A stretch of 6,311 bases of DNA from an uncultured Sutterella sp. (lineage in GTDB: Bacteria; Pseudomonadota; Gammaproteobacteria; Burkholderiales; Burkholderiaceae_F), in NCBI GenBank assembly GCA_900554675.1, contig USIM01000052.1, forward strand, positions 1 to 6,311. Direction: 5' to 3'. Positions 1-6,302 of this stretch are shown here, piece by piece. Position 1 is the stretch's first letter. Each line of letters opens with the position of its first letter. The position numbers were made by a program, and so were the translations under genes. The notes below the pieces were generated by a model. It did no database searches. It was not told the origin of the DNA and worked only from the letters and a program-made list of their open reading frames with translations.

Positions 1-80
1 AATGACTTTGGAGTGAGTTGTTCATGCGGTCGCCCTGGGCATTTAAGCAAAAATGTTCTCATTTAGAGACGCCAAAATTG

Positions 81-116
81 AAAAAAAGCTGCCGAGGTTG
101 AATTCGACAGCTTTTT
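81..116 (-). terminator. Intrinsic terminator of the NhaC-family gene
   Basis: Read on the minus strand, a GC-rich stem GCTGTCGA / TCGGCAGC (one T-G wobble) closes an 8-base loop and is followed by seven T residues. It lies 17 bases after the stop codon of the antiporter gene. On the plus strand the same hairpin is followed by five T residues, so it could also stop transcription arriving from the left. The rest of bases 1-133 shows no gene or other signal that I recognise. Confidence 0.88.
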
Positions 117-133
117 AGTGTTTGACTTAACGA

Positions 134-1669
134 TTAAGCAGCAGCTTCTTTTTTATTGCTAAACCAGTGTAAGCCAACAATCATCGCAACCAAAGTGCCC
201 AAGCAGGCCACCAACGAGATCGTCAAGTTACCATGCGTGATACCGGCAGCAACGTAACCCACGAAGCTCGCGAAGGCCACCACCAAAGCGTAAGGCGCTT
301 GGGTGGCAACGTGCTCAATGTGAGAGCACCCAGCCCCGGCCGAGGACAGAATCGTTGTATCGGAAATCGGAGAGCAGTGGTCACCGAAAACGGAACCGGC
401 CAACGTAGCAGACAAGGACACAACCACCAAGCTCGGATCCAAAGCTTGAGCGATCGGCACAACGATCGGAATCAAGATACCGAACGTCCCCCAAGCCGTA
501 CCCGTAGAGAAGGACAAGAAAGCACCGATCACGAAGATGGCAGCCGGCAACCATAAGGCGGAGAAGCCACCGTCGGTCACCAAGGCTTGCACAAAGATCG
601 GGGTTTGCAAAAGGTCACGGCAGACGCCGGAAATCGTCCAAGCGAGCACCAAAATAATGTTGGCCGGCAACATCATCTTCATACCTTCAACGGAACCGTC
701 CATGAAGTCACGGAAGTTCACCACACCACGCGGCACAAACATCAAAAAGGCAACGATCATGGCACCGAAAGAAGCCCAAACCAAAGCGCTCGAAGCGGAG
801 CTGTTACCCAAAGAGGCAGCAAAGGAATGGTAGGCAGGATCTTCACCCCAGTAACCGCCACTGTACATCAAAGACAAAACAGCGAAAACGATCAAAGCAC
901 CGATCGGCACAAACATGTCCCAAATCGTACCCTTTTCACTGGCCTTCACGGAGTGAGAGCTGGCATTGGAGTCACCCAAGTCACCCATCTTGGCGCTTTC
1001 TTCAGCCTTACGCATAGGGCCAAAGTCCAAATTCGTCAAGCAGATGATGAACACCATGGCAATACAGCCGATAGCGTAGAAGTTATACGGAATGGTAGAG
1101 ACGAAAGCCACGAAGTCACTTTCGAAAGCGCCCGTAGACTTCAAGCTCGAACCCACAGCAGCAGCCCAAGAAGAAACCGGAGCGATAATACAAACCGGAG
1201 CGGCCATGGAGTCAATGATGTAAGCCAACTTGGCACGGGCCACGTTATAGCGGTCCGTCACCGGACGCATCACGGTACCGACCGTCAAGCAGTTAAAGTA
1301 GTCATCGATGAAGATGAAGGCACCCAAACCGCCTGTAGCCAACAAGCTGGAACGACGGTTCTGAATGCGCTTGGTGGCCCAATTACCGTAAGCCACGCTA
1401 CCGCCCGCCATGCTGATCGTGTAAACCAAAGCACCTAACATCGTGCAGAAAACCAAGATGTTAAAGTCCACTTTGGTGGCCATAAGATTAAACGTCGTTT
1501 CGACCGTACCCATCAAAATGTTGGGATGGTTCATACCGACAGCATAAATTAAAGTACCGGAGACGATACCAATCAAAAGAGAAGAAATCACTTCCTTCGT
1601 CAATAATGCCAAGGTAATGGCAATAATCGGCGGCAAAATGGAAAGCCAACCGGCGTTAAACGGATCCAT
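134..1669 (-). CDS. NhaC-family Na+/H+ antiporter
   Basis: This is a 511-residue inner-membrane protein, predicted to exchange Na+ for protons or a related cation/organic-acid pair. It is almost entirely hydrophobic, with roughly ten to twelve membrane spans and one charged, Ser-rich cytoplasm-like loop around residues 217-250. Family hallmarks visible are IDDYFN (121-126) followed by the RPVTDR...AKLAYIIDSMAAP stretch (135-158), FSTGTAWG (387-394) and GSVFGDHCSPISDTT (425-439); the buried acidic residues and the paired small/polar motifs are typical of the NhaC superfamily. The chosen ATG has AGGG at 1679-1682 (nine bases upstream) as a modest ribosome binding site. It is a monocistronic unit with its own promoter (1727-1755) and terminator (81-116). 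The substrate cannot be fixed from sequence: relatives include malate/lactate exchangers such as MleN. Family call firm, substrate unsure. Confidence 0.92.
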   Translation of the reverse strand: MDPFNAGWLSILPPIIAITLALLTKEVISSLLIGIVSGTLIYAVGMNHPNILMGTVETTFNLMATKVDFNILVFCTMLGALVYTISMAGGSVAYGNWATKRIQNRRSSLLATGGLGAFIFIDDYFNCLTVGTVMRPVTDRYNVARAKLAYIIDSMAAPVCIIAPVSSWAAAVGSSLKSTGAFESDFVAFVSTIPYNFYAIGCIAMVFIICLTNLDFGPMRKAEESAKMGDLGDSNASSHSVKASEKGTIWDMFVPIGALIVFAVLSLMYSGGYWGEDPAYHSFAASLGNSSASSALVWASFGAMIVAFLMFVPRGVVNFRDFMDGSVEGMKMMLPANIILVLAWTISGVCRDLLQTPIFVQALVTDGGFSALWLPAAIFVIGAFLSFSTGTAWGTFGILIPIVVPIAQALDPSLVVVSLSATLAGSVFGDHCSPISDTTILSSAGAGCSHIEHVATQAPYALVVAFASFVGYVAAGITHGNLTISLVACLGTLVAMIVGLHWFSNKKEAAA

Positions 1670-1726
1670 CTGTGATAACCCTATGAAAAAAAAGCCAATA
1701 AAGGCCTAAATCAAAAAAAGTGGTTC

Positions 1727-1755
1727 ATTGTAACAAACAATGACCTCTGTCTCAA
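1727..1755 (-). promoter_or_regulatory. Sigma70-type promoter of the NhaC-family gene
   Basis: On the minus strand, TTGAGA (1750-1755) and TACAAT (1727-1732) are separated by exactly 17 bases; nine of the twelve positions match the sigma70 consensus. The expected start of transcription is near 1720, giving a leader of about 50 bases. It lies downstream of the pgsA terminator, which supports independent transcription of the antiporter. Confidence 0.72.
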
Positions 1756-1763
1756 AAGGTTAA

Positions 1764-1785
1764 TTAAGTAAGTTGGACTACTTAA
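1764..1785. repeat. Inverted repeat upstream of the antiporter promoter
   Basis: TTAAGTA (1764-1770) and TACTTAA (1779-1785) form a perfect 7-base inverted repeat with an 8-base spacer. It ends nine bases upstream of the -35 element, a typical position for an activator or repressor site. The arms are AT-rich, so chance is a real alternative. No regulator gene is present in the window. Confidence 0.4.
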
Positions 1786-1800
1786 CTCGGGTTTTAACAA

Positions 1801-1825
1801 TTTTTTGGGGTAAATCCCCAAAAAA
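1801..1825. repeat. Perfect 10-base inverted repeat beside the pgsA terminator
   Basis: TTTTTTGGGG (1801-1810) and CCCCAAAAAA (1816-1825) flank the loop TAAAT. The right arm shares its A-run with the T-tract of the pgsA terminator on the minus strand. It may be a back-up structure for readthrough transcripts or a 3'-end stabiliser. No separate function can be assigned. Confidence 0.5.
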
Positions 1826-1848
1826 AGAGCACCCAAATTTGAGTGCTC
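1820..1848 (-). terminator. Intrinsic terminator of the uvrC-pgsA operon
   Basis: On the minus strand, GAGCAC (1843-1848) pairs with GTGCTC (1827-1832). The inner bases TCAAATTTGG extend the pairing, and seven T residues follow (1820-1826). It lies 29 bases after the pgsA stop codon and upstream of the antiporter promoter, so it separates the two transcription units. Confidence 0.85.
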
Positions 1849-1877
1849 GATTGAATTTAAATGATTTTTTGAGAATC

Positions 1878-2465
1878 TTACTTCGGATCTGAATTCAAGT
1901 AAGGACCTGCGGCTCGCATGTAAACAACCATGGAGTAAATTGTCAAAATCGCAGCGACATAAATGAGGATCGTGCCCAACCATGCCATGGAAATCCCCAT
2001 AAACGGTTCCCAAAAAAGAAGCATCGGAATAGCGACCATTTGAGCAATGGCCTTAATCTTCCCAAACCAATTGACCTTCACACGGGCAGCGGCGCCCACC
2101 TTGGCCATCCATTCACGAAGCGCCGTCACCGTGATTTCACGACCGATAATGATCAAGGCCACGATCATGTCGACACGACCGAAATCGAGCAAAACAATCA
2201 AAGCAGCACAAACCATTAATTTGTCAGCGGAGGTATCTAAGAAAGCCCCGATGGCACTTTCCATGTTGTACTTACGGGCAATGTAACCGTCAAAGGCGTC
2301 CGTTAAAGCAGCGATGACGAAAATAATCGTAGCCCAAACGTTTTGCATGAAGGGAGAAAGAATCCAATCCGGAATATAGAAAACACCGATAATAAGCGGA
2401 ATCAAAGCAATACGTGTCCACGTCAGAATCATCGGTACATTGACAGATAAACGTTTAGGTTTCAT
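1878..2465 (-). CDS. pgsA: CDP-diacylglycerol--glycerol-3-phosphate 3-phosphatidyltransferase
   Basis: PgsA transfers the phosphatidyl group of CDP-diacylglycerol to glycerol 3-phosphate, giving phosphatidylglycerol phosphate and CMP, the committed step to phosphatidylglycerol and cardiolipin; it acts in the inner membrane. The 195-residue protein shows the complete CDP-alcohol phosphotransferase signature DxxDGxxAR-x8-GxxxDxxxD at residues 56-81, with the four metal/catalytic aspartates D56, D59, D77 and D81 present, and several hydrophobic spans around it. The start NVPMILTWTRIALIP is typical of the family. Length is close to, and slightly above, the E. coli enzyme. The ATG lies 14 bases after the uvrC stop, with only a weak purine-rich AGAAAG as ribosome binding site, so the gene is probably co-transcribed with uvrC. 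The uvrC-pgsA order is also known from E. coli. Confidence 0.95.
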   Translation of the reverse strand: MKPKRLSVNVPMILTWTRIALIPLIIGVFYIPDWILSPFMQNVWATIIFVIAALTDAFDGYIARKYNMESAIGAFLDTSADKLMVCAALIVLLDFGRVDMIVALIIIGREITVTALREWMAKVGAAARVKVNWFGKIKAIAQMVAIPMLLFWEPFMGISMAWLGTILIYVAAILTIYSMVVYMRAAGPYLNSDPK

Positions 2466-2479
2466 ATGAATTGTTCTTT

Positions 2480-3742
2480 CTATTCTTTAATGTGAACTGA
2501 CTCACCGTGCAATTGCGTATAGATGCGTTGAGCCAACGTTTGGGATATACCCTCGATTGTAGCAATATCTTGGATGCTTGCGTTTTTTAATCCACGCATT
2601 CCGCCAAAACGTGTTAAAAGTTTTTGCCGACGCTTGGGACCGATGCCTTCCAGATCTTCCAAGCGAGACATGTTTCGGACTTTGGCGCGTTTAGCCCGCA
2701 TCCCTGTGATAGCAAAGCGGTGCGCCTCATCTCGAATTTCGGCAATGAGCATCAAGGCTTGCGATTCGCGGCCAAGCACTAAAGGTTCTCGCCCGACATC
2801 GGCAAAGATTAGCGTTTCCAACCCCACTTTGCGACCTTCTCCCTTGGCAACCCCTACGATGACGGACGTATCCAGTCCCAAATCTTCAAAAACTTGCCGA
2901 GCCATCTCAACTTGTCCTCGACCACCGTCAATTAAAACAATGGTTGGCAACTCCCCTTCACCTCTTGACACCGGTAAGTAGCGACGCTCGACCGCTTGAC
3001 GCATGGCGCCATAGTCATCCCCAGGCTCCACCCCCGTGATATTAAAGCGACGGTAGAGATTATGAGCCATCGCTGCCCCCTCATAGACAACGCAAGACGC
3101 TTGAGTCGCTTCACCTGAGGTGTGACTGATGTCAAAGCACTCCATACGAATCTTCATCCAATCTTCGTTTGGTGGCGTAATATCCAACACTTCACAGAGT
3201 TCTTTTAATCGCGCCAATTGAGAGCCTTCCAGCGCCAAGTGACGAGCCAAGGCAATCTTGGCATTGGTTTGACACATCTCCAACCACTGACGACGAACAC
3301 CCGTGGGTGAATGCACCACCGCAATACGACGCTCAGAGAGTTCCGACAAAAAGCTCTCTAACTCCGTCTTTTCCCCTTCAACATCTGTGATGATCAGGGT
3401 TGGAATCGGGAGTATTTCGTAGTGCTGACTGACAAACGCTTCAAAGACTTCGACAAAGTCCGGTTCCCCCGCTTTGGGTAACGTTGGGAAATAGGCACGG
3501 TCGCCCAAATGTCGAGATCCCCTCACCATCGCTAAGTTCACACAAACGGTATTGCCTTGAGAGGTAATGGAGATAATGTCGCAATCCACATCGCCTCCGG
3601 TTGTCTCCACGCTTTGCTGATGCAAGATATTGGAAAGCGCCGCAATTTGATCACGAACAATCGCCGCCTTTTCAAATTCCAATGCGTCAGAATGTGCCAT
3701 CATGCGAGACTGCATATCATTCAAAATGGCAGCGCTATCCAT
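2480..3742 (-). CDS. uvrC: UvrC excinuclease, C-terminal part (frameshifted gene)
   Basis: This is the second frame of a split uvrC. UvrC makes both incisions around a DNA lesion after UvrA/UvrB loading. The 420-residue part begins at the end of the Cys-rich linker. It carries the UVR motif ([13 protein letters not shown], 21-33) that binds UvrB, and the RNase H-like domain that makes the 5' cut, with its triad D204 ([10 protein letters not shown]), D272 (LIDGGRGQ) and H341 (RDEAHRF), spaced much as in E. coli D399/D466/H538. It ends with the tandem helix-hairpin-helix DNA-binding region (about 360-415, [11 protein letters not shown] and [11 protein letters not shown]). No internal stop or other damage is seen. 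Its first ATG is probably not a native start: an in-frame TAA precedes it directly, there is no convincing Shine-Dalgarno sequence, and it overlaps the upstream frame by eight bases. Confidence 0.93.
   Translation of the reverse strand: MDSAAILNDMQSRMMAHSDALEFEKAAIVRDQIAALSNILHQQSVETTGGDVDCDIISITSQGNTVCVNLAMVRGSRHLGDRAYFPTLPKAGEPDFVEVFEAFVSQHYEILPIPTLIITDVEGEKTELESFLSELSERRIAVVHSPTGVRRQWLEMCQTNAKIALARHLALEGSQLARLKELCEVLDITPPNEDWMKIRMECFDISHTSGEATQASCVVYEGAAMAHNLYRRFNITGVEPGDDYGAMRQAVERRYLPVSRGEGELPTIVLIDGGRGQVEMARQVFEDLGLDTSVIVGVAKGEGRKVGLETLIFADVGREPLVLGRESQALMLIAEIRDEAHRFAITGMRAKRAKVRNMSRLEDLEGIGPKRRQKLLTRFGGMRGLKNASIQDIATIEGISQTLAQRIYTQLHGESVHIKE
3735..3742 (-). other. Frameshift junction splitting uvrC
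   Basis: On the minus strand the sequence ATGGATAG is shared by both frames: the N-terminal frame reads AAT GGA TAG (Asn-Gly-stop), the C-terminal frame reads ATG GAT AGC. Re-inserting GA (GGAT to GGAGAT) gives FLNG-DSAAIL in one frame. The distance from FLNG to the LEFE of the UVR motif then becomes 23 residues counted to the last E, the same as I count in E. coli UvrC. A two-base loss from a GAGA run is therefore the simplest explanation; the joined protein would have 623 residues. Confidence 0.85.
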
Positions 3743-4349
3743 TTAGGAATTTCTCGGCTCGGGCAACGTCTTGGGCATAGTCTTCTCGATTGATGGCGCC
3801 CACACAAGGCCCGGAACAACGCCCGATTTGCGCTAAAAGACAAACGCGGGAACGGTTATTAAAGACCGAAGGCTCACACGTTCTTAAGCGAAACACCTTT
3901 TGCAAAATTTGAATCGCTTCTTTAACACTTTGAGAGTTGGGATAAGGTCCGTAGAAATGACTCTTTTTATCCACGCCGCCTCGGTAATAAGACACGCGTG
4001 GGAAAGCCTCGGAGCTGATTTTTAAATACGGATAACTCTTGTCGTCTCGAAATAAGATGTTGTATTTGGGATTAAGCGTCTTAATGAGGTTGTTTTCAAG
4101 CAACAGCGCTTCCGCCTCTGATCGCGTCACCGTTGTTTCGAGTTTCGCAATTTGCGAAACCATGATCGCAATGCGGGGACTTAAATCATTTTTTTGAAAG
4201 TAGCTTGAAACGCGACGCTTCAAATCACGGGCCTTGCCCACATAAAGGCAATTCCCCTCTTCATCGAAATAGCGGTACACCCCGGGCAAAGACGGTAAAT
4301 TCTTTAAAATGGCTTTGGCATCGAAGTGCTTTGTAGCTTCAACAGGCAT
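3735..4349 (-). CDS. uvrC: UvrC excinuclease, N-terminal part (frameshifted gene)
   Basis: This 204-residue first frame of uvrC holds the GIY-YIG nuclease domain that makes the 3' incision: GVY (23-25), YVG (36-38), the Arg/Lys-rich KARDLKRR (39-46) and the metal-binding glutamate in [10 protein letters not shown] (E80). The conserved FRDDKSYPY follows at 100-108. Four cysteines C158, C170, C178 and C182 ([14 protein letters not shown] region) match the Cys set that holds an Fe-S cluster in E. coli UvrC. The frame ends in TAG right after FLNG, where the family normally continues into the UVR motif. The start [16 protein letters not shown] aligns with the E. coli N-terminus, but I see no clear Shine-Dalgarno sequence before it. 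Alone, this half resembles the single-nuclease protein Cho in layout but is plainly UvrC by its adjoining C-terminal half. Confidence 0.93.
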   Translation of the reverse strand: MPVEATKHFDAKAILKNLPSLPGVYRYFDEEGNCLYVGKARDLKRRVSSYFQKNDLSPRIAIMVSQIAKLETTVTRSEAEALLLENNLIKTLNPKYNILFRDDKSYPYLKISSEAFPRVSYYRGGVDKKSHFYGPYPNSQSVKEAIQILQKVFRLRTCEPSVFNNRSRVCLLAQIGRCSGPCVGAINREDYAQDVARAEKFLNG

Positions 4350-4381
4350 AATACGATCAGCAAAAATCTAACATTCGAAGT

Positions 4382-5482
4382 ATGGCACACTCCACTTTAA
4401 GACCTCAAATCGATATCTTCTGTCGCGTCATTGATAATTTCGGTGATGCGGGTGTTCTTTGGCGCTTGGCTCGAGAATTGAAGTTCTTAGGCCACCCTGT
4501 GCGTTTCATCATCGACGATGAAACAACGCTCGCCCCTTTAGCGGGTTTCAATAAAAGTGATGCATTAACCCGCTATCAGGAAGCGTTCGGTATCGAGGTC
4601 ATTCATTGGGAAAAAGAATGGGATGATAACCCCACTCCTTTGATGCCATCATCGGCTGTCATCGAAGGTTTTGCCTGCCAATTGCCCCACGACTTTGAAG
4701 TCAAGATGAGTCAGATGGGAAAGGCGCCCGTTTGGATCAATGTGGATTACTTTAGTGCTGAAGATTGGATTGAAGAGTGCCATATGATGCCAAGCGTCCA
4801 CCCGTCATTGGGTTTAAAGAAACTCTTTTATTTCCCGGGTGTGACACCGAAGTCCGGTTCTTTAACGATTGAAACCACGTATGAAGAACGTCACCAAGCT
4901 TTTGAAACACAACATCCGAAATCCGGTCCTTTAAAAGTGCTCTTTTTCGGTTATCCCTATGCGCCCTTAAAAGAACTGGCGAATGCGCTGTCTCAAGTTA
5001 AAGTTCCGCTTCAGTTACTTTTAACGCCCACCAAGGCTTCTGAAATGTTGCTTGAGGCTCTTGATCAACTCGTCTGTCCTCATATTGAAGTCGTTAACCT
5101 GCCGTTTGTGGATCAAGAGCACTTTGACGAATTGCTGTGGGCAAGTGACATTGCCTTTATTCGTGGCGAAGACAGTGCTGCGCGCGCCATGATTGCTGGC
5201 GTCCCTACCATTTGGCAAATTTATGCCCAAGAAGAAGATACGCATCTTATTAAATTAGACGCATTGGTCAATCGTGAGCGTGATGCTTTTGCGGATGAGA
5301 CGCTCTTTAACACATGGCAAAAATTCCAACGTGCCTACAACCAAGGCTGTGTCCATGCCGAACTTTTGAACGAATTGATTGAAAAGCATGACGCTTGGTC
5401 ATTGGCTGCCAAACGCTGGTCAGAGACCTTAAAGAGCAATGGCTCTTTGGCTCAAAAAATCTCTGCTCTAACTGTTTCGTAG
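4382..5482 (+). CDS. earP: EF-P arginine rhamnosyltransferase EarP
   Basis: EarP is a cytoplasmic inverting glycosyltransferase that moves rhamnose from dTDP-L-rhamnose to an arginine of elongation factor P. The 366-residue length fits the family. The N-terminal signature DIFCRVIDNFGDAGVLWRLA (11-30) contains D18 and D22, the counterparts of the catalytic D13 and D17 of Pseudomonas putida EarP. The nucleotide-sugar-binding RGEDSAARA (262-270, with E263 matching the essential glutamate) and QEEDTHLIKLDAL lie in the C-terminal Rossmann-like half. The substrate gene efp follows directly, and its product has arginine at position 32, which makes the assignment very strong. The ATG is preceded only by a weak GAAG. 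The start lies 32 bases from the divergent uvrC start, and I find no convincing promoter in that gap. The dTDP-rhamnose (rml) genes must lie elsewhere. Confidence 0.95.
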   Translation: MAHSTLRPQIDIFCRVIDNFGDAGVLWRLARELKFLGHPVRFIIDDETTLAPLAGFNKSDALTRYQEAFGIEVIHWEKEWDDNPTPLMPSSAVIEGFACQLPHDFEVKMSQMGKAPVWINVDYFSAEDWIEECHMMPSVHPSLGLKKLFYFPGVTPKSGSLTIETTYEERHQAFETQHPKSGPLKVLFFGYPYAPLKELANALSQVKVPLQLLLTPTKASEMLLEALDQLVCPHIEVVNLPFVDQEHFDELLWASDIAFIRGEDSAARAMIAGVPTIWQIYAQEEDTHLIKLDALVNRERDAFADETLFNTWQKFQRAYNQGCVHAELLNELIEKHDAWSLAAKRWSETLKSNGSLAQKISALTVS

Positions 5483-5526
5483 TCAAAATCAGTAACGAAA
5501 AACTCAAAAATTTTCTAAAAAAGCTT

Positions 5527-5570
5527 AAACACGCTAAAATGCGTGTTTTCGCTTTTTGTGTAAGCGAAAA
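5527..5570 (+). terminator. Double hairpin after earP, probable terminator
   Basis: Two stem-loops follow each other almost without a gap: AAACACGC (5527-5534) with GCGTGTTT (5541-5548), and TTTTCGCTT (5546-5554) with AAGCGAAAA (5562-5570). They share three T residues, so they compete. The first is followed by a T-rich stretch interrupted by CGC, which makes it an imperfect terminator that may let some earP transcripts run into efp. On the minus strand the first hairpin is followed by AAGCTTTTTT. Confidence 0.55.
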
Positions 5571-5585
5571 AAGAAACGTTTCTTT
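5570..5585. promoter_or_regulatory. 16-base perfect palindrome, candidate operator
   Basis: AAAGAAACGTTTCTTT reads the same on both strands. The AAACGTTT core with a central CG is the form favoured by LacI/PurR-family repressors. It lies 115 bases upstream of the efp start and abuts a possible -35 element. It could instead be the end of the preceding hairpin cluster. No regulator gene is nearby to support either reading. Confidence 0.4.
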
Positions 5586-5612
5586 GGGCTTTGACCCACA
5601 ACACTTTTAAAT
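5584..5612 (+). promoter_or_regulatory. Candidate efp promoter (weak)
   Basis: TTGGGC (5584-5589) and TTAAAT (5607-5612) are spaced by 17 bases and match seven of twelve consensus positions; transcription would start near 5620. An alternative pair is TTTCTA (5512-5517) and TAAAAT (5535-5540), also 17 apart, which would place all the dyads in the transcript. TTGACC (5591-5596) is a better -35 but lacks a good -10 at proper distance. The choice between these is unresolved. Confidence 0.28.
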
Positions 5613-5620
5613 ATCGATTC

Positions 5621-5674
5621 ATGCTTAAGTGGGCAGTTTCGGAGGTCGCTCCCCCGCTACTTGCAAAAACTTAA
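5621..5674 (+). CDS. Possible 17-codon leader peptide with Pro-Pro upstream of efp
   Basis: The frame ATG...TAA would encode [17 protein letters not shown] and ends 26 bases before the efp start. Pro-Pro (codons 11-12, CCC CCG, preceded by Ala) is a recognised EF-P-dependent stalling context, so translation of this peptide could report EF-P activity. Against it, no Shine-Dalgarno sequence precedes the ATG (it would need to be leaderless or very weakly initiated), and a 17-codon frame easily arises by chance. No homology is known to me. Treat it as a hypothesis. Confidence 0.2.
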   Translation: MLKWAVSEVAPPLLAKT

Positions 5675-5675
5675 G
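5624..5675 (+). promoter_or_regulatory. Foldable efp leader
   Basis: By eye, CTTAAGT (5624-5630) can pair with ACTTAAG (5669-5675), GCAGT (5633-5637) with ACTTGC (5659-5664, one bulge), and GGAG (5641-5644) with CTCC (5649-5652) around a GTCG loop. A competing pairing of CAGTTTC (5634-5640) with GAAATTG (5689-5695, one G-T) would cover part of the efp ribosome binding site. The two folds exclude each other. This suggests, but does not show, a switchable leader. Confidence 0.3.
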
Positions 5676-5700
5676 TGTGAGAACGAAGGAAATTGAACAA

Positions 5701-6258
5701 ATGAAAATCGCACAAGAATTGCGCGCCGGTAACGTTGTGATGATCGGTAAGGATCCGATGGTCGTTTTGAAGGCTGAATACTCCAAGTCCGGTCGTAACG
5801 CCTCTGTCGTTAAGATGAAGTTGAAGAACCTCTTGACGGGTGCCGGCACGGAAACGGTTTATCGCGCTGACGACAAGTTTGAAGACTTGATCCTCGAACG
5901 CAAGGAAGTGACGTACTCCTACTTCGCCGATCCGCACTATGTCTGGATGGACGAAGAATACAACCAATACGAAGTTGAAGCCGACGTCATGGAAGACGCC
6001 TTGAAGTACCTCGAAGACGGCATGCCCGCTGAAGTGGTCTTCTACCAAGGTCGTGCTATCTCCATCGAACTCCCGACGATCGTTGTTCGCCAAGTCGAAT
6101 ACACGGAATCTGTCGTGAAGGGTGATACCTCCGGTAAGGTTATGAAGCCGGCTCGTTTGACGACGGGTTACGAATTGCAAGTTCCTGCTTTCGTTAACAC
6201 GGACGACAAGATCGAAATCGATACGCGTACGGGTGAATACCGCTCCCGCGTTAAGTAA
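5701..6258 (+). CDS. efp: Translation elongation factor P
   Basis: EF-P binds between the P and E sites of stalled ribosomes and speeds peptide bond formation at consecutive prolines. The 185-residue protein has the three usual domains: KOW-like (about 1-64), OB-fold (65-127) and the C-terminal OB-fold with the family signature around [21 protein letters not shown] and the ending GEYRSRVK. The loop tip reads YSKSGRNAS with arginine exactly at position 32, the residue rhamnosylated by EarP, rather than the lysine modified by EpmA/EpmB. The start at 5701 is chosen because [12 protein letters not shown] is the conserved N-terminus and GAAGGA (5685-5690) is a good ribosome binding site. The open frame continues upstream to a GTG at 5629, but that extension is not family-like. 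Codon use is strongly biased, as expected for an abundant protein. Confidence 0.97.
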   Translation: MKIAQELRAGNVVMIGKDPMVVLKAEYSKSGRNASVVKMKLKNLLTGAGTETVYRADDKFEDLILERKEVTYSYFADPHYVWMDEEYNQYEVEADVMEDALKYLEDGMPAEVVFYQGRAISIELPTIVVRQVEYTESVVKGDTSGKVMKPARLTTGYELQVPAFVNTDDKIEIDTRTGEYRSRVK

Positions 6259-6278
6259 TCGATTCTTCGATTGACGCC

Positions 6279-6302
6279 AAAAACGCCCTTCGGAGCGTTT
6301 TT
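6279..6302 (+). terminator. Intrinsic terminator of efp
   Basis: AAAAACGC (6279-6286) pairs with GCGTTTTT (6295-6302). Inside, a C-A mismatch is followed by C(TTCG)G, a very stable tetraloop. The T-run on the plus strand ends the signal 21-44 bases after the efp stop. A smaller repeat, AATCGA / TCGATT (6257-6272), sits between the stop codon and the terminator. Confidence 0.85.

Noticed and set aside
1..80. Gene end or promoter at the left edge
   Set aside because: No open frame of useful length and no convincing -35/-10 pair can be seen in this stretch.
587..1438. Long plus-strand open frame opposite the antiporter gene
   Set aside because: The product is rich in His, Arg, Thr and Gln with no recognisable domain, and is the complement of a well-supported membrane protein gene; it is a shadow of that gene's codon bias.
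1670..1877. tRNA gene or small RNA in the gap between pgsA and the antiporter gene
   Set aside because: No cloverleaf or T-loop motif (GGTTCGA type) is visible; the gap is accounted for by a terminator, a promoter and two inverted repeats.
1711..2013. Minus-strand open frame across the pgsA 3' end and the intergenic gap
   Set aside because: It runs through the pgsA terminator hairpin, overlaps pgsA in another frame and has no family resemblance.
3735..4349. N-terminal uvrC half as a stand-alone Cho-type nuclease
   Set aside because: It is directly followed in the neighbouring frame by the matching UVR, RNase H and HhH domains with exact spacing, so it is one uvrC gene interrupted.
5629..5700. 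In-frame upstream extension of EF-P from a GTG at 5629
   Set aside because: The conserved EF-P N-terminus begins at the ATG at 5701, which has a good ribosome binding site and puts the modified arginine at position 32; the 24 extra residues do not look like EF-P.
5671..6180. Minus-strand open frame opposite efp
   Set aside because: It fully overlaps the certain efp gene, and its reading arises from the biased codons of efp.
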